Shown here in pieces: positions 24,982-35,690 of a stretch of 64,000 nucleotides of DNA. Position 1 is the stretch's first letter. Every line of letters begins with the position of its first letter. The position numbers were made by a program, and so were the translations under genes. The notes under the pieces were generated by a model. That model saw nothing but the letters and a program-made list of their open reading frames with translations. It made no database searches and was not told the DNA's origin. Origin of the DNA: Lepidurus packardi (Eukaryota; Arthropoda; Branchiopoda; Notostraca; Triopsidae); contig JAKZAN010000047.1 of the NCBI GenBank assembly GCA_023053545.1, forward strand, positions 248,001 to 312,000, read 5' to 3'.

Positions 24982-26534
24982 ATGGTGGGGGCAGTCGGTG
25001 ATGACGTGGAAGTTGACTTCGAAGTGATTGATGACGCTTTTGCGGATTTTGCGAAAAATAAGTTGGAAGGTAAACGAGGGGAGAGGTTAGACGACGAGAA
25101 GGGATTCATGGAAGTAAAAGGAAAGAGAGGCAGAGGAAGGCCCCCCAAAAAGAAGCAGAAGGAAGGGGAAGATAAAGCGAGTGGAGGAGATAGGCCTCAA
25201 GCTGAGTCAGAAAGTGCGGTTATAGGGGAAAAGAGTACATCCCCAAGGACGGAACATGGGAGAGGAGGAGAAAGGCCGCAAGGGGGGTAGAGAGTGCAGT
25301 ATTAGGGAAAAAGAGAACATCTACAAGGGCGGAACTTTTTTCTACATCGAGCCTGGCAACGGAAGGCGAGGCGGAAGGCAATCTACAACAGGGTCAAGAG
25401 ATAAGGCCTGTTATTGCGAAAATGGTGGGAGTAGAAGGCGAAAACTTCGGCAAGGTCAGTCCTTTCGAAGTGGGAAAGATAATACAGAAAATGGAGATAC
25501 AGGGAGTAGAGATTAAGTTGTCAAAAGGAGGAGAGATTTTATTTTTCACGCGTCAAGAAAAAATAATTTCCAAGCTGTTAAAAATAGAAAGCATTGGACG
25601 GTGGAAAGTGGCCATGCGAATGGCAAAGCCGGTAGTTCTACAACACGGTATAATAAGACTGTGGGGTACGAGTAGAGAAGAAATACTTAGTCAGAAAATT
25701 AGGGGGTTGTATGCCGTAAGACCGTTATTCAGTGTCCTCGAAAACGAAAAGGGGGTTAAAGAGAAAGTGCAAAATAACTCGTATCACTTAATGTTCGAAG
25801 GGGAAGTTCTTCCCCCCCATATCGAGGTAGGATACTTTAAAGTATCGGTCATCCCTTTTCAACCAAAACCAGTTCGATGCTACTGATGCCAACGTTTTGG
25901 AAAGCTGAGCACAGTTTGCACCGCCAAACAAAGATGCGGTCATTGCGGAGAGGACCACCGCTTCCAGGATTGTATTAGAAGGAAACAGGGAGTTACACCC
26001 AAATGTGCGAACTGCAGCAGAGAACATAATGCAGCAGACACAACATGCGAAAGTTATCGTAAGGTGATGGGTATTGGGCAGGCTCAGGTACGAAGAAGCG
26101 AACGAGCTAAGGAGATTCCGGTTCACCAAAAGGCCAAACCTGCGCTAATAGAGGCGGGACGAAGAACTGACCAAGGAGAAAAACAATCCTATAGCTCGGT
26201 AATCTCGGGAGCAGAAAGGAAGATTTTAAGCCCGAAGACGACAATGGGTGCTGACGGGGTTAGCGAACAATCAAAGAATGACGTGGTACTAGTGGAAAGT
26301 AACAGACAAGAGGATACTGGCATGGAAATTAGGAAAGAGCGTGACAGCACTGCAGAACAGAGGAATCAGGGCATACGTGGATTGCTAAGGAAAGTGGTGT
26401 GTAAGATCATCGCCGTCATACTGGGAGAAGGTCAATGGGAAGAAAAAGTCAATGAGTTAGTTAGGCATGGAAGAGAGTTGTTAGCAGAAGAAGACACAAT
26501 CGAAATACTTATGCAATGGGTGACGACAATTTAA
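24982..26534 (+). pseudogene. LINE-A ORF1 (nucleic-acid-binding, AT-hook and CCHC zinc knuckles), broken
   Basis: ORF1 proteins coat the element RNA and assist integration. The ATG at 24982 opens an acidic N-terminus followed by a basic AT-hook stretch (RGRP at residues 51-54). This frame ends at TAG 25288 just after a run of six G (25282-25287). The downstream frame continues from there without a stop, which fits loss of one G; an imperfect 80-bp repeat spanning the site (ESAVIGEKSTS / ESAVLGKKRTS) would have an in-frame 81-bp period with the extra base. A second break is TGA at 25884, inside the first zinc knuckle (Cys-Tyr-stop-Cys), possibly CGA to TGA. That knuckle also has Lys where His is expected. 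Two further knuckles look intact: CGHCGEDHRFQDC and CANCSREHNAADTTC. The ORF ends at TAA 26532, overlapping ORF2. Confidence 0.85.
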
Positions 26535-27922
26535 GCGTACTATCATGGAATGCAAGAAGCCTCGTCCCACATATGAGCGGGTTGTGCGCATACATAAGTG
26601 AACTGAATCGAGCACCAGATGTAATATTTGTATGCGAAACGTGGTTGAAAAAGGAAAACAGCGCACTAATAAACGGATATAAGACGATCAGGAAGGATCG
26701 AGGGGGGAAAAGAGGCGGAGTTGTGGTGTTTTTTATTAAACGAAACTTATATTCAGAATTGGTTCCACTGCACGAATTCAAAAGTGGGGTACTAGAAATA
26801 GTATGTATTAAAGTAAAACATGAACAAACGGAACTTTTCCTAGTCGGCATCTACCTTCAAGTTCGAACAGGGGAAAATGCAAATAAGATTACGAAGCAAG
26901 AATATGATTTCTATCTTTCACAAATTGGAAGGGAAAAGAACATCCTTTTATTTGGCGATTTCAATTCACACCACGATCTATGGAATGGCAAAAATTTGAA
27001 CGATACGAGAGGACATATTTTATTTAACTTTTTAGAAGAATGGGAAAAACTACTTTTAGCATCACCTAAAGGAATCAGCACATGTATATCAGAGAGAGGA
27101 TCGGTATCCACAATTGACTTATGTTTTGCATCGATGGGAATATACGAGAAAGTGAAGGTTACTACAGGCGCCTTACTCCAAAGCGATCACCTACCTGTAA
27201 TAATTGAGGTGGAAGGAACACTAGGTGACGAAGTAAGGGAAGGTGCCCCACGATGGAATTTCAGGAAAGCTCGATGGACAAATTGGCTCAAGGAATTAGA
27301 AGACGCGGACATAGAACATGAGACACAAAGAGGATTAATCGAAGTAAGGTATCAGACGTTCGTAGACACCCTCATAGGAATAACCAAGAAACATATACCA
27401 GTCCAGGGCAGTGGAACCAGATCGACACAAGACAGGGGTAACAAAAATAACAAAATAAGGAAGCCATGGTGGGATACCAAATGGAGTGAGGCCTTAAGCA
27501 AAGCCAGAGCAAGCTATAGAATCTTAAGGAATCACCCCAGTACCGAAAATCTAATTATATACAAGAAGAACAAGGCCAAGTGTAAACAATTGACACAAAA
27601 AACAAAAAGAGAATTTTGGAAGAAAAAGGTAGAAAATATGGGGACGCATACATCGATGAAACAAGTGTGGGGACTAATAAGAGGTATGGAAGGGTCGCCT
27701 CAAAAAGGGCAGAACTGTATAGTGGAAAAAAACGGACGCGTCATACAAAGTGACGAAGAGAAAGCGGAGGCCTTCGCAGAACAATTCGCTAGGGTACAGA
27801 GAGCAGAGCCGGTAATATTTCAACCAGAAGTGGACATAGATGTGTTGAAAATGGATATACAGGCAATGATCAATGAGAAAAGTGTAGAACCAAACTTGGA
27901 AAGACCCTTCACAGCATGGTAA
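26516..27922 (+). CDS. LINE-A ORF2, N-terminal piece: apurinic-type endonuclease domain
   Basis: This domain nicks target DNA to prime reverse transcription. The 468-residue open piece starts at an ATG 19 bp before the end of ORF1. Catalytic motifs are in order: SWNARS (Asn12), CETWL (Glu41), GDFNSHHDLW (Asp148, Asn150), STIDL (Asp201) and SDHLP (Asp224, His225), so the endonuclease looks intact over about residues 6-232. The rest is the linker to the reverse transcriptase. The piece ends at an in-frame TAA (27920-27922); the same frame continues at once as the RT domain, so this is a single-codon interruption of one ORF2. The break lies in the linker, so a free endonuclease could in principle be made from it. 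Confidence 0.9.
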   Translation: MGDDNLSVLSWNARSLVPHMSGLCAYISELNRAPDVIFVCETWLKKENSALINGYKTIRKDRGGKRGGVVVFFIKRNLYSELVPLHEFKSGVLEIVCIKVKHEQTELFLVGIYLQVRTGENANKITKQEYDFYLSQIGREKNILLFGDFNSHHDLWNGKNLNDTRGHILFNFLEEWEKLLLASPKGISTCISERGSVSTIDLCFASMGIYEKVKVTTGALLQSDHLPVIIEVEGTLGDEVREGAPRWNFRKARWTNWLKELEDADIEHETQRGLIEVRYQTFVDTLIGITKKHIPVQGSGTRSTQDRGNKNNKIRKPWWDTKWSEALSKARASYRILRNHPSTENLIIYKKNKAKCKQLTQKTKREFWKKKVENMGTHTSMKQVWGLIRGMEGSPQKGQNCIVEKNGRVIQSDEEKAEAFAEQFARVQRAEPVIFQPEVDIDVLKMDIQAMINEKSVEPNLERPFTAW

Positions 27923-30148
27923 TTAGACAGTGTAATTAAAGCAGCACCAAAAGCAAGCCAGGGAAAGGACATGGTCCACTACGAGTTATTAAAAAGAATG
28001 CCACCAAAATGGAGGAAAGCATTACAAAAAATATTCAATTTTATACTCGAAGGAGGAGTAGTACCAAATGACTGGAGAAATGCAGTCGTAATACCTATCG
28101 GGAAGCCAGGTAAAGATCCTGGAGCAGTACAATCTTATAGGCCGATATCCCTAATATCATGCCTGGCAAAATTATTCGAACGAATGCTCATAAAAAGACT
28201 GAGCTGGGTAGCAGAAAAGTATAACTGGTTCTCGAAATACCAATCCGGGTTTAGGGCAGGTAGAAGTACGGTCGACCAGTTGATGAGATTGATGAACGAC
28301 GCACACACTGTCTTTAAAAAAGGCTGGGTGCTAACTGTCCTTTTGCTCGACCTAACTTCTGCCTACGACTCGGTCTGGATCGACGGACTTCTATACAAGT
28401 TGGGGAGAAAAGGGGTCAACGGAAAACTCTTGGGAATCATCAGAAGCTATTTATGCGACAGAACAATGGAAGTACGAGTCGGATCCAGCCTGTCTACCAA
28501 GCAAAGACTAGTAAGAGGCATACCCCAGGGTGCAGTCTTAAGTCCTTGGCTATTCAATATCATGCTAGCGGATTTCCCCGAGAACCAGAGGGACACAAAT
28601 ACATCACTTTTCGCAGATGATGCGGGAACGTGGACACTGGGCAGAAATACGGATTCCGCAATGGACAAGTTGAGATGTAGAGTTAAGGAAATAGAGACGT
28701 GGTGTAAAAGGAACGGGTTTACCTTATCACCAGAAAAAACGAAATACCTTGTGATAACCAGGAAAAGGAAATGGCAGACAAATAAGAAGTGCAAGATAAA
28801 TGGCACGGTCATCGAGAGGGTCGAAAATGCAAGATTCTTGGGGGTCATTTTCGATAGAAGACTCAAGTTTGAAGAGCATATTAAATATCTACGACAGAAA
28901 GGTATGAAAGCAGTAGGGATTTTAAGTAGGCTGGCAGGCACAAGCTGGGGAGCCAGCACAAACCTTTTACTCACCATCTACAAAAACCTTATTAGGTCCA
29001 GACTAGAATATGCCTGTTTTATATACAAGTTTGTTAACTCAAGAAAGCTACAACCGTTGGAAACGATTCAAAACAAAGCTCTAAGAATTATTTTAGGAGC
29101 AACAAAAACTACCCCTATTGGGGTATTGCTATGTGCGGCGAGCATGTTGCCTTTACGGTATAGGAGAACGCTATTGTCGCAAGATTATATTAACAGAATG
29201 ACTGAATGTCATAAGGGAGACCTAATAGTAAAGGAGATCTCAAAGAACAAATCGATAATCTGGGAAGACTATAAAGAACTTAAAGAGAAATTTCAGCTAC
29301 CAGACATAACACAAAGGAATTTTTTTGAAAACTTGATGGCCCCATGGGAATTTACAGAAAAATATATCTTTACGGACATAGACGGACTAACCACAAAGAA
29401 GAATCCTCAGATAGCAGTGCAATTTGTATTAGCATTTTTAGAAAATACTTATAGGGATTTTAAGAAAATATTCACAGACGGATCGAAAGACGAACAAGGA
29501 AACACCGGATGTGGAGTATATATAGAAAAAACGGGCGAGACAAAGGAATTTCGCATGCTCCAAGGATCCTCCATATTGTCAGCTGAACTTACAGCAATTG
29601 AAATAGCGTTAGATTCGGTAGCGAATAACCCCCCCGAAAAATTTGTCATTCTAACAGACTCAATGGCGGCGCTAGCTGTACTAAAAAGCTGGGGTTGCAG
29701 AACTCATTTTGATCTCAGCCAACAAATTCAGGGAAAAATAAGAAACTTAATAGTAGATGGTTGCACAATCAATTTACAATGGATCAACGCCCATATTGGC
29801 ATCCCTGGTAATGAAGCAGCGGATCAAGCAGCAAAGAGAGGAAGAACCTCTAGCAACGAAAGAACAAACGGGCTGACAAGACACGAGCTAAAAACAATCA
29901 CCAAGCAAAACATCGAAAGAGAGTTTTTGAACGAAATCATACTGAATACGTCACAGGCCATTGTATTGAAGACAGAAAATCTAAGATCCAATAAATGGAG
30001 GACCATCAAAAGAAGAAGAGAAGCTGTTGCTGTACTAAGACTCAGATGTGGTCATGGCAAGATCGGATCGTGGATGCACAGATTTAATCTACAGGATAGC
30101 CCGGTGTGCCGAAACTGTGGTGAGGCAGACGAAACCGGACTGAATTAA
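27923..30148 (+). CDS. LINE-A ORF2, C-terminal piece: reverse transcriptase and RNase H, 3'-truncated
   Basis: Same frame as the endonuclease piece, directly after its TAA; the first ATG is at 27971 (residue 1 below). RT motifs: PIGKPGKDP, SYRPISL, QSGFRAGRST, LLLDLTSAYD (Asp127), GIPQGAVLSPWLF, the catalytic FADD (214-217) and RFLGVIFD. RNase H follows with all four acidic residues: FTDGS (Asp503), SAEL (Glu539), LTDS (Asp563) and NEAAD (Asp618), plus His608. The C-terminal cysteine motif begins (CRNCGEADET) but its His and last Cys are gone: the reading frame runs into satellite A and stops at a satellite TAA. Flanking codons match the satellite from about 30136 on. RT and RNase H look chemically intact, yet the piece has no proper start and the element has no 3' end, so mobility is not expected. 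Confidence 0.92.
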   Translation, partial: LDSVIKAAPKASQGKDMVHYELLKRMPPKWRKALQKIFNFILEGGVVPNDWRNAVVIPIGKPGKDPGAVQSYRPISLISCLAKLFERMLIKRLSWVAEKYNWFSKYQSGFRAGRSTVDQLMRLMNDAHTVFKKGWVLTVLLLDLTSAYDSVWIDGLLYKLGRKGVNGKLLGIIRSYLCDRTMEVRVGSSLSTKQRLVRGIPQGAVLSPWLFNIMLADFPENQRDTNTSLFADDAGTWTLGRNTDSAMDKLRCRVKEIETWCKRNGFTLSPEKTKYLVITRKRKWQTNKKCKINGTVIERVENARFLGVIFDRRLKFEEHIKYLRQKGMKAVGILSRLAGTSWGASTNLLLTIYKNLIRSRLEYACFIYKFVNSRKLQPLETIQNKALRIILGATKTTPIGVLLCAASMLPLRYRRTLLSQDYINRMTECHKGDLIVKEISKNKSIIWEDYKELKEKFQLPDITQRNFFENLMAPWEFTEKYIFTDIDGLTTKKNPQIAVQFVLAFLENTYRDFKKIFTDGSKDEQGNTGCGVYIEKTGETKEFRMLQGSSILSAELTAIEIALDSVANNPPEKFVILTDSMAALAVLKSWGCRTHFDLSQQIQGKIRNLIVDGCTINLQWINAHIGIPGNEAADQAAKRGRTSSNERTNGLTRHELKTITKQNIEREFLNEIILNTSQAIVLKTENLRSNKWRTIKRRREAVAVLRLRCGHGKIGSWMHRFNLQDSPVCRNCGEADETGLN
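30136..30141. other. Junction where LINE-A is cut and satellite A polarity reverses
   Basis: Left of the junction, LINE-A and its flanking satellite are in plus orientation. Right of it, satellite A reads as TTACGGACTGAATTAATTCC, the reverse complement. LINE and satellite cannot be told apart over CGGACT, so a few bases of microhomology are likely. It is an inversion or fold-back breakpoint, or possibly an assembly join. Confidence 0.8.
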
Positions 30149-33100
30149 TTCCTTACGGATTGAATTAATTCCTTACGGACTGAATTAATTCTTAACGGTA
30201 TGAATTAATTCCTTACGGACCGAAATAATTCCTTTGGGAATGAATTTATTCCTTATGGAATGAATTAATTCCTTACGGATTGAATTAATTCCTTACGGGC
30301 TGAATTAATTTCTTACGGACTGAATTTATACATTACGGACTGACTTAGTTCCTTACGGACTGAATTAATTCCTTACGGACTTAATTAATTCCTTATTGAC
30401 ATAATAAATTCCTTACAGACTTAATTTATTCCTAACGGACTGAATTAATTCCTTACGGAATGAATTAATTCCTTACGGACTGAATCAATTCCTTACGGAT
30501 TGAATTAATTCCTTACGGACTGAATTAATTCCTTACTTACTGAATTAATTCCTTACGGACTGAATTAGTTCCTTACGGACTGAATTAATTCCTTAAGGAC
30601 TGAATTAATTCCTTACGGACTGAATTAATTCCTTACGAACTTAATTAATTCCTTACGGACTTAATTTATTCATAACGGACTGAATTAATTCCTTAAGGGA
30701 TGAATTAATTCATAACGGACTGAATTAATTCCTTAAGGAATGAATTAATTACTTACGGACTTAATTAATTCATTACGGACTGAAATAATTCCTTACGGAC
30801 TGAATTAATTCATTACGACTGAATTATTTCCTTACGGAATGAATAAATTCCTTACGGACTAAACTAATTCCATACGGACTTAACTAATTCCTTACGGACT
30901 TAATTAATAAATTAATTAATTAACTGAATTAATTAATTTCTTGCGGACTGAACTAACTCGTTACAGACTGAATTAATTCTTTAGGATTGATTGAATTCCT
31001 TACTTACTTAATTAATTCCTTACCGATTTAATTAATTCCTTACTGGCTGAATTAATTTCTTACGGACTGAATTAATACATTACGGACTGACTTAGTTCCT
31101 TACGGACTGAATTAATTCCTTACGGACTTAATTAATTCCTTATTGACATAATAAATTCCTTACAGACTTAATTAATTAATAACGGACTGAATTAATTCCT
31201 TACGGAATGAATTAATTCCTTACGGACTGAATTAATTCCTTACGGATTGAATTAATTCCTTACGGACTGAATTAATTCTTAACGGTATGAATTAATTCCT
31301 TACGGACCGAAATAATTCCTTTGGGAATGAATTAATTCCTTACGTGCTGAATTAATTTCTTACGGACTGAATTAATTCCTTACTTACTGAATTAATTCCT
31401 TAAGGACTAAATTAGTTCCTTACGGAATGAATTAATTCCTTAAGGACTGAATTAAATCCTTACGGACTGAATTAATTCCTTACGTACTGAATTAATTGAT
31501 TAATGGACTGAATTAATTCATTACGGATTGAATTAATTCCTTACGGACTGAAATAATTCCTTACGGATTGAATTAATTCCTTACGGACTGAATTAATTCC
31601 TTATGGACTGAATTAATTCCTTACGGACTGAATTAATTCCTTACGGACTTAATTAATTCCTTAAGGATTAAATTAATTCCTTACAGACTGAATTATTTCT
31701 TAACGGAATGAATTAATTCCTTACGGACCAAATTAATTCCTTAGGGAATTAATTAATTCCTTACGGACTGAATTTATTCCTTACGGACTGAAGTAATTCC
31801 TTACGGATTGAATTAATTCCTTACGGATTGAATTAATTCCTTACAGACTGAATTAATTCTTAACGGAATGAATTAATTCCTTACGGACCAAATTAATTCC
31901 TTAGGGAATTAATTAATTCATTACGGGCTGAATTAATTTCTTACGGACTGAATTAGTTCCTTACAAACTGAATTATTTCATTACGGACTGAATTAATTCC
32001 TTACGGACTGAATTAATTCCTTTGGGAATGAATTAATTCCTTACGTGCTGAATTAATTTCTTACGGACTGAATTAATTCCTTACGGACTGAATTAATTCC
32101 TTACTTACTGAATTAATTCCTTACGGACTGAATTAGTTCCTTACGGACTGAATTAATTCCTTAAGGACTGAATTAATTCCTTACGGACTGAATTAATTAA
32201 TTAATGGACTGAATTAATTAATTAATGGACTGAATTAATTCATTACGGATTGAATTAATTCCTTACGGACTGAATTAATTCTTTACGGACTGAATTAATT
32301 CCTTACGGATTGAATTAATTCCTTACGGAATGATTTATTTCCTTACGGACTGAATTAATTCCTTACGGATTGAATTAATTCCTTACGGACTGAATTAATT
32401 CTTAACGGTATGAATTAATTCCTTATGGACCGAATTAATTCCTTTGGGAATGAATTAATTCCTTACGTGCTGAATTAATTTCTTACAGACTGAATTAATT
32501 CCTTACGGACTGAGTTAATTCCTTACTTACTGAATTATTTCCTTACGGACTGAATTAGTTCCTTACGGACTGAATTATTTCCTTTTGGACTGAATTAATT
32601 CCTTACGGACTGAATTAATTCCTTACGGACTGAATTAATTCCTTACGTACTAAATTAATTAATTAGTGGACTAAATTAATACATTACGGACTGAATTAAT
32701 TCCTTACGGACTGAATTAATTCCTCACTTACTGAATTAATTCCTTACGGACTGAATTGGTTCCTTAAGGACTGAATTAATTCCTTACGGACTGAATTAAT
32801 TCCTTACGGAATGAATTAATTAATTAATGGACTGAATTAATTCATTACGGATTGAATTAATTCCTTACGGACTGAATTAATTCTTTACGGATTGAATTAA
32901 TTCCTTACGGACTGAATTAATTCCTTACGGATTGAATTAATTCCTTACGGACTGAATTAATTCCTTACGGACTGAATTAATTCCTTACGGACTGAATTAA
33001 TTCCTTACGGACTGAATTAATTCCTTACGGACTGAATTAATTCCTTACGGACTGAATTAATTCCTTACGGACTGAATTAATTCCTCACTTACTGAATTAA

Positions 33101-33581
33101 TTCCTTACGGACTGAATTGGTTCCTTAAGGACTGAATTAATTCCTTACGGACTGAATTAATTCCTTACGGAATGAATTAATTAATTAATGGACTGAATTA
33201 ATTCCTTACGGATTGAATTAATTCCTTACGGACTGAATTAATTCCTTACGGACTGAATTAATTCCTTACGGACTGAATTAATTCCTTACGGACTGAATTA
33301 ATTCCTTACGGATTGAATTAATTCATTACGGACTGAATTAATTCCTTACGGACTGAATTATTTCTTTACTTACTGAAATAATTCCTTACGGACTGGATTA
33401 CTTCCTTACGGACTGAATTAATTCCTTACGAACTTAATTAATTCCTTACAGACTTAATTAATTAATTACGGACTGTATTAATTCCTTACGGACTGAATTA
33501 ATTCCTTACGAACTTAATTGATTCCTTACGGACTTAATTAATTCCTTGCGGAATTAATTAATTTCTTGCGGACTGAATTAA

Positions 33582-33617
33582 CTCGTTACAGACTGAATTA
33601 ATTCAGTCTGTAACGAG
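33582..33617. repeat. 36-bp perfect palindrome in inverted satellite A
   Basis: Left arm CTCGTTACAGACTGAATT is followed immediately by its exact reverse complement. After it comes TAATTCAGTCTGTAACTTTA, so about two monomers here run in the opposite direction to the array. It could extrude as a cruciform. This is the first of four copies. Confidence 0.9.
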
Positions 33618-35654
33618 TAATTCAGTCTGTAACTTTACAAATGAATTAATTCTTAACGGTATGAATTAATTCCTTACGGACCGAAATAATTCATTTGGAA
33701 TGAATTAATTCCTTACGTGCTGAATTAATTTCTTACGGACTGAATTAATTCTTTACGGACTGAATTAATTCCTTACGGACTGAATTAATTCCTTACTTAC
33801 TGAATTAATTCCATAAGGACTGAATTAAATCCTTACGGACTGAATTAATTCCTTACGTACTGAATTAATTAATTAATGGACTGAATTAATTCATTACGGA
33901 CCAAATTAATTCCTTAGGGAATTAATTAATTCCTTAGGGAATTAATTAATTCCTGACGGGCTGAATTAATTTCATTACGGACTGAATTAATTCCTTACGG
34001 ACTGAATTAATTCCTTTGGGAATGAATTAATTCCTTACGTGCTGAATTAATTTCTTACGGACTGAATTAATTCCTTACGGACTGAATTAATTCCTTACTT
34101 ACTGAATTAATTCCTTACGGACTGAATTAGTTCCTTACGGACTGAATTAATTCCTTAAGGACTGAATTAATTCCTTACGGACTGAATTAATTAATTAATG
34201 GACTGAATTAATTCATTACGGATTGAATTAATTCCTTACGGACTGAATTAATTCTTTACGGACTGAATTAATTCCTTACGGATTGAATTAATTCCGTACG
34301 GATTGAAATAATTCCTTATGGACTGAATTAATTCCTTACGGACTGAATTAATTCCTTACAGACTTAATTAATTCCTTACGGACTGAATTAATTCCTTACG
34401 GAATGAATTAATTCCTTACGGACTGAATTAATTCCTTACGGATTGAATTAATTCCTTACGGACTGAATTAATTCTTAACGGTATGAATTAATTCCTTATG
34501 GACCGAATTAATTCCTTTGGGAATGAATTAATTCCTTACGTGCTGAATTAATTTCTTACAGACTGAATTAATTCCTTACGGACTGAGTTAATTCCTTACT
34601 TACTGAATTATTTCCTTACGGACTGAATTAGTTCCTTACGGACTGAATTATTTCCTTTTGGACTGAATTAATTCCTTACGGACTGAATTAATTCCTTACG
34701 GACTGAATTAATTCCTTACGTACTAAATTAATTAATTAGTATACTGAATTAATACATTACGGACTGAATTAAATCCTTACGGACTGAATTAATTCCTCAC
34801 TTACTGAATTAATTCCTTACGGACTGAATTGGTTCCTTAAGCATTGAATTAATTCCTTACGGAATGAATTAATTAATTAATGAACTGAATTAATTCATTA
34901 CGGATTGAATTAATTCCTTACGGACTGAATTAATTCTTTACGGACTGAATTAATTCCTTACGGACTGAATTAATTCCTTACGGATTGAATTAATTCCTTA
35001 CGGACTGAATTAATTCCTTACGGACTGAATTAATTCCTTACGGACTGAATTAATTCCTTACGGACTGAATTAATTCCTTACGGACTGAATTAATTCCTTA
35101 CGGACTGAATTAATTCCTTACGGACTGAATTAATTCCTTACGGACTGAATTAATTCTTCACTTACTGAATTAATTCCTTACGGACTGAATTGGTTACTTA
35201 AGGACTGAATTAATTCCTTACGGACTGAATTAATTCCTTACGGAATGAATTAATTAATTAATGGACTGAATTAATTCCTTACGGATTGAATTAATTCCTT
35301 ACGGACTGAATTAATTCCTTACGGACTGAATTAATTCCTTACGGACTGAATTAATTCCTTACGGACTGAATTAATTCCTTACGGATTGAATTAATTCATT
35401 ACGGACTGAATTAATTCCTTACGGACTGAATTATTTCTTTACTTACTGAAATAATTCCTTACGGACTGGATTACTTCCTTACGGACTGAATTAATTCCTT
35501 ACGAACTTAATTAATTCCTTACAGACTTAATTAATTCCTTACGGACTGTATTAATTCCTTACGGACTGAATTAATTCCTTACGAACTTAATTAATTCCTT
35601 ACGGACTTAATTAATTCCTTGCGGAATTAATTAATTTCTTGCGGACTGAATTAA

Positions 35655-35690
35655 CTCGTTACAGACTGAATTAATTCAGTCTGTAACGAG
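35655..35690. repeat. 36-bp perfect palindrome, second copy
   Basis: Same arms and flanks as the copy at 33582, 2073 bp further on. It therefore travelled as part of a higher-order unit. Confidence 0.9.

Larger units (their letters stand above)
22396..25171 (+). repeat. 2305-bp tandem segmental duplication (LINE-A 5' end plus satellite)
   Basis: Sequence 22396-22866 is repeated at 24701-25171 with only two substitutions seen (22397 A versus T; 22800 G versus T). The satellite just upstream of each copy is also closely matched, sharing the same run of rare monomer variants. The duplicated unit is therefore about 470 bp of LINE plus about 1.83 kb of satellite. At the inner junction (22864-22866) LINE and satellite share AAG, a 3-bp microhomology. 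Confidence 0.85.
24701..30141 (+). mobile_element. LINE-A: non-LTR retrotransposon with EN, RT and RNase H, 3'-truncated
   Basis: Order seen: 5' UTR with tandem repeats; ORF1 with an AT-hook and CCHC zinc knuckles; ORF2 with apurinic-type endonuclease, reverse transcriptase and RNase H. This order fits the I-group of non-LTR elements (I, LOA, Outcast, Nimb and relatives); the exact clade needs a tree. ORF1 and ORF2 overlap by 19 bp. The element stops in the C-terminal cysteine motif of ORF2 and meets satellite A in reversed orientation, so the rest of that motif, the 3' UTR and tail are lost and no target-site duplication can be assigned. Disruptions: a 1-bp frameshift near 25282-25287, TGA at 25884 and TAA at 27920. 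It cannot be autonomous as it stands. Confidence 0.93.

Noticed and set aside
25256..25516. 86-codon frame overlapping ORF1
   Set aside because: It is an alternative frame of the region where ORF1 changes frame; the other frame keeps similarity between the repeat units and leads into the zinc knuckles.
27920..27922. Reassigned stop codons (variant genetic code)
   Set aside because: The long LINE frames contain only isolated stops (one TAA in each ORF2, one TGA in LINE-A ORF1) and end at ordinary TAA or TGA codons; isolated mutations explain them better.
28447..28977. 176-codon minus-strand frame
   Set aside because: Antisense to the conserved RT motifs of LINE-A; no features of its own.
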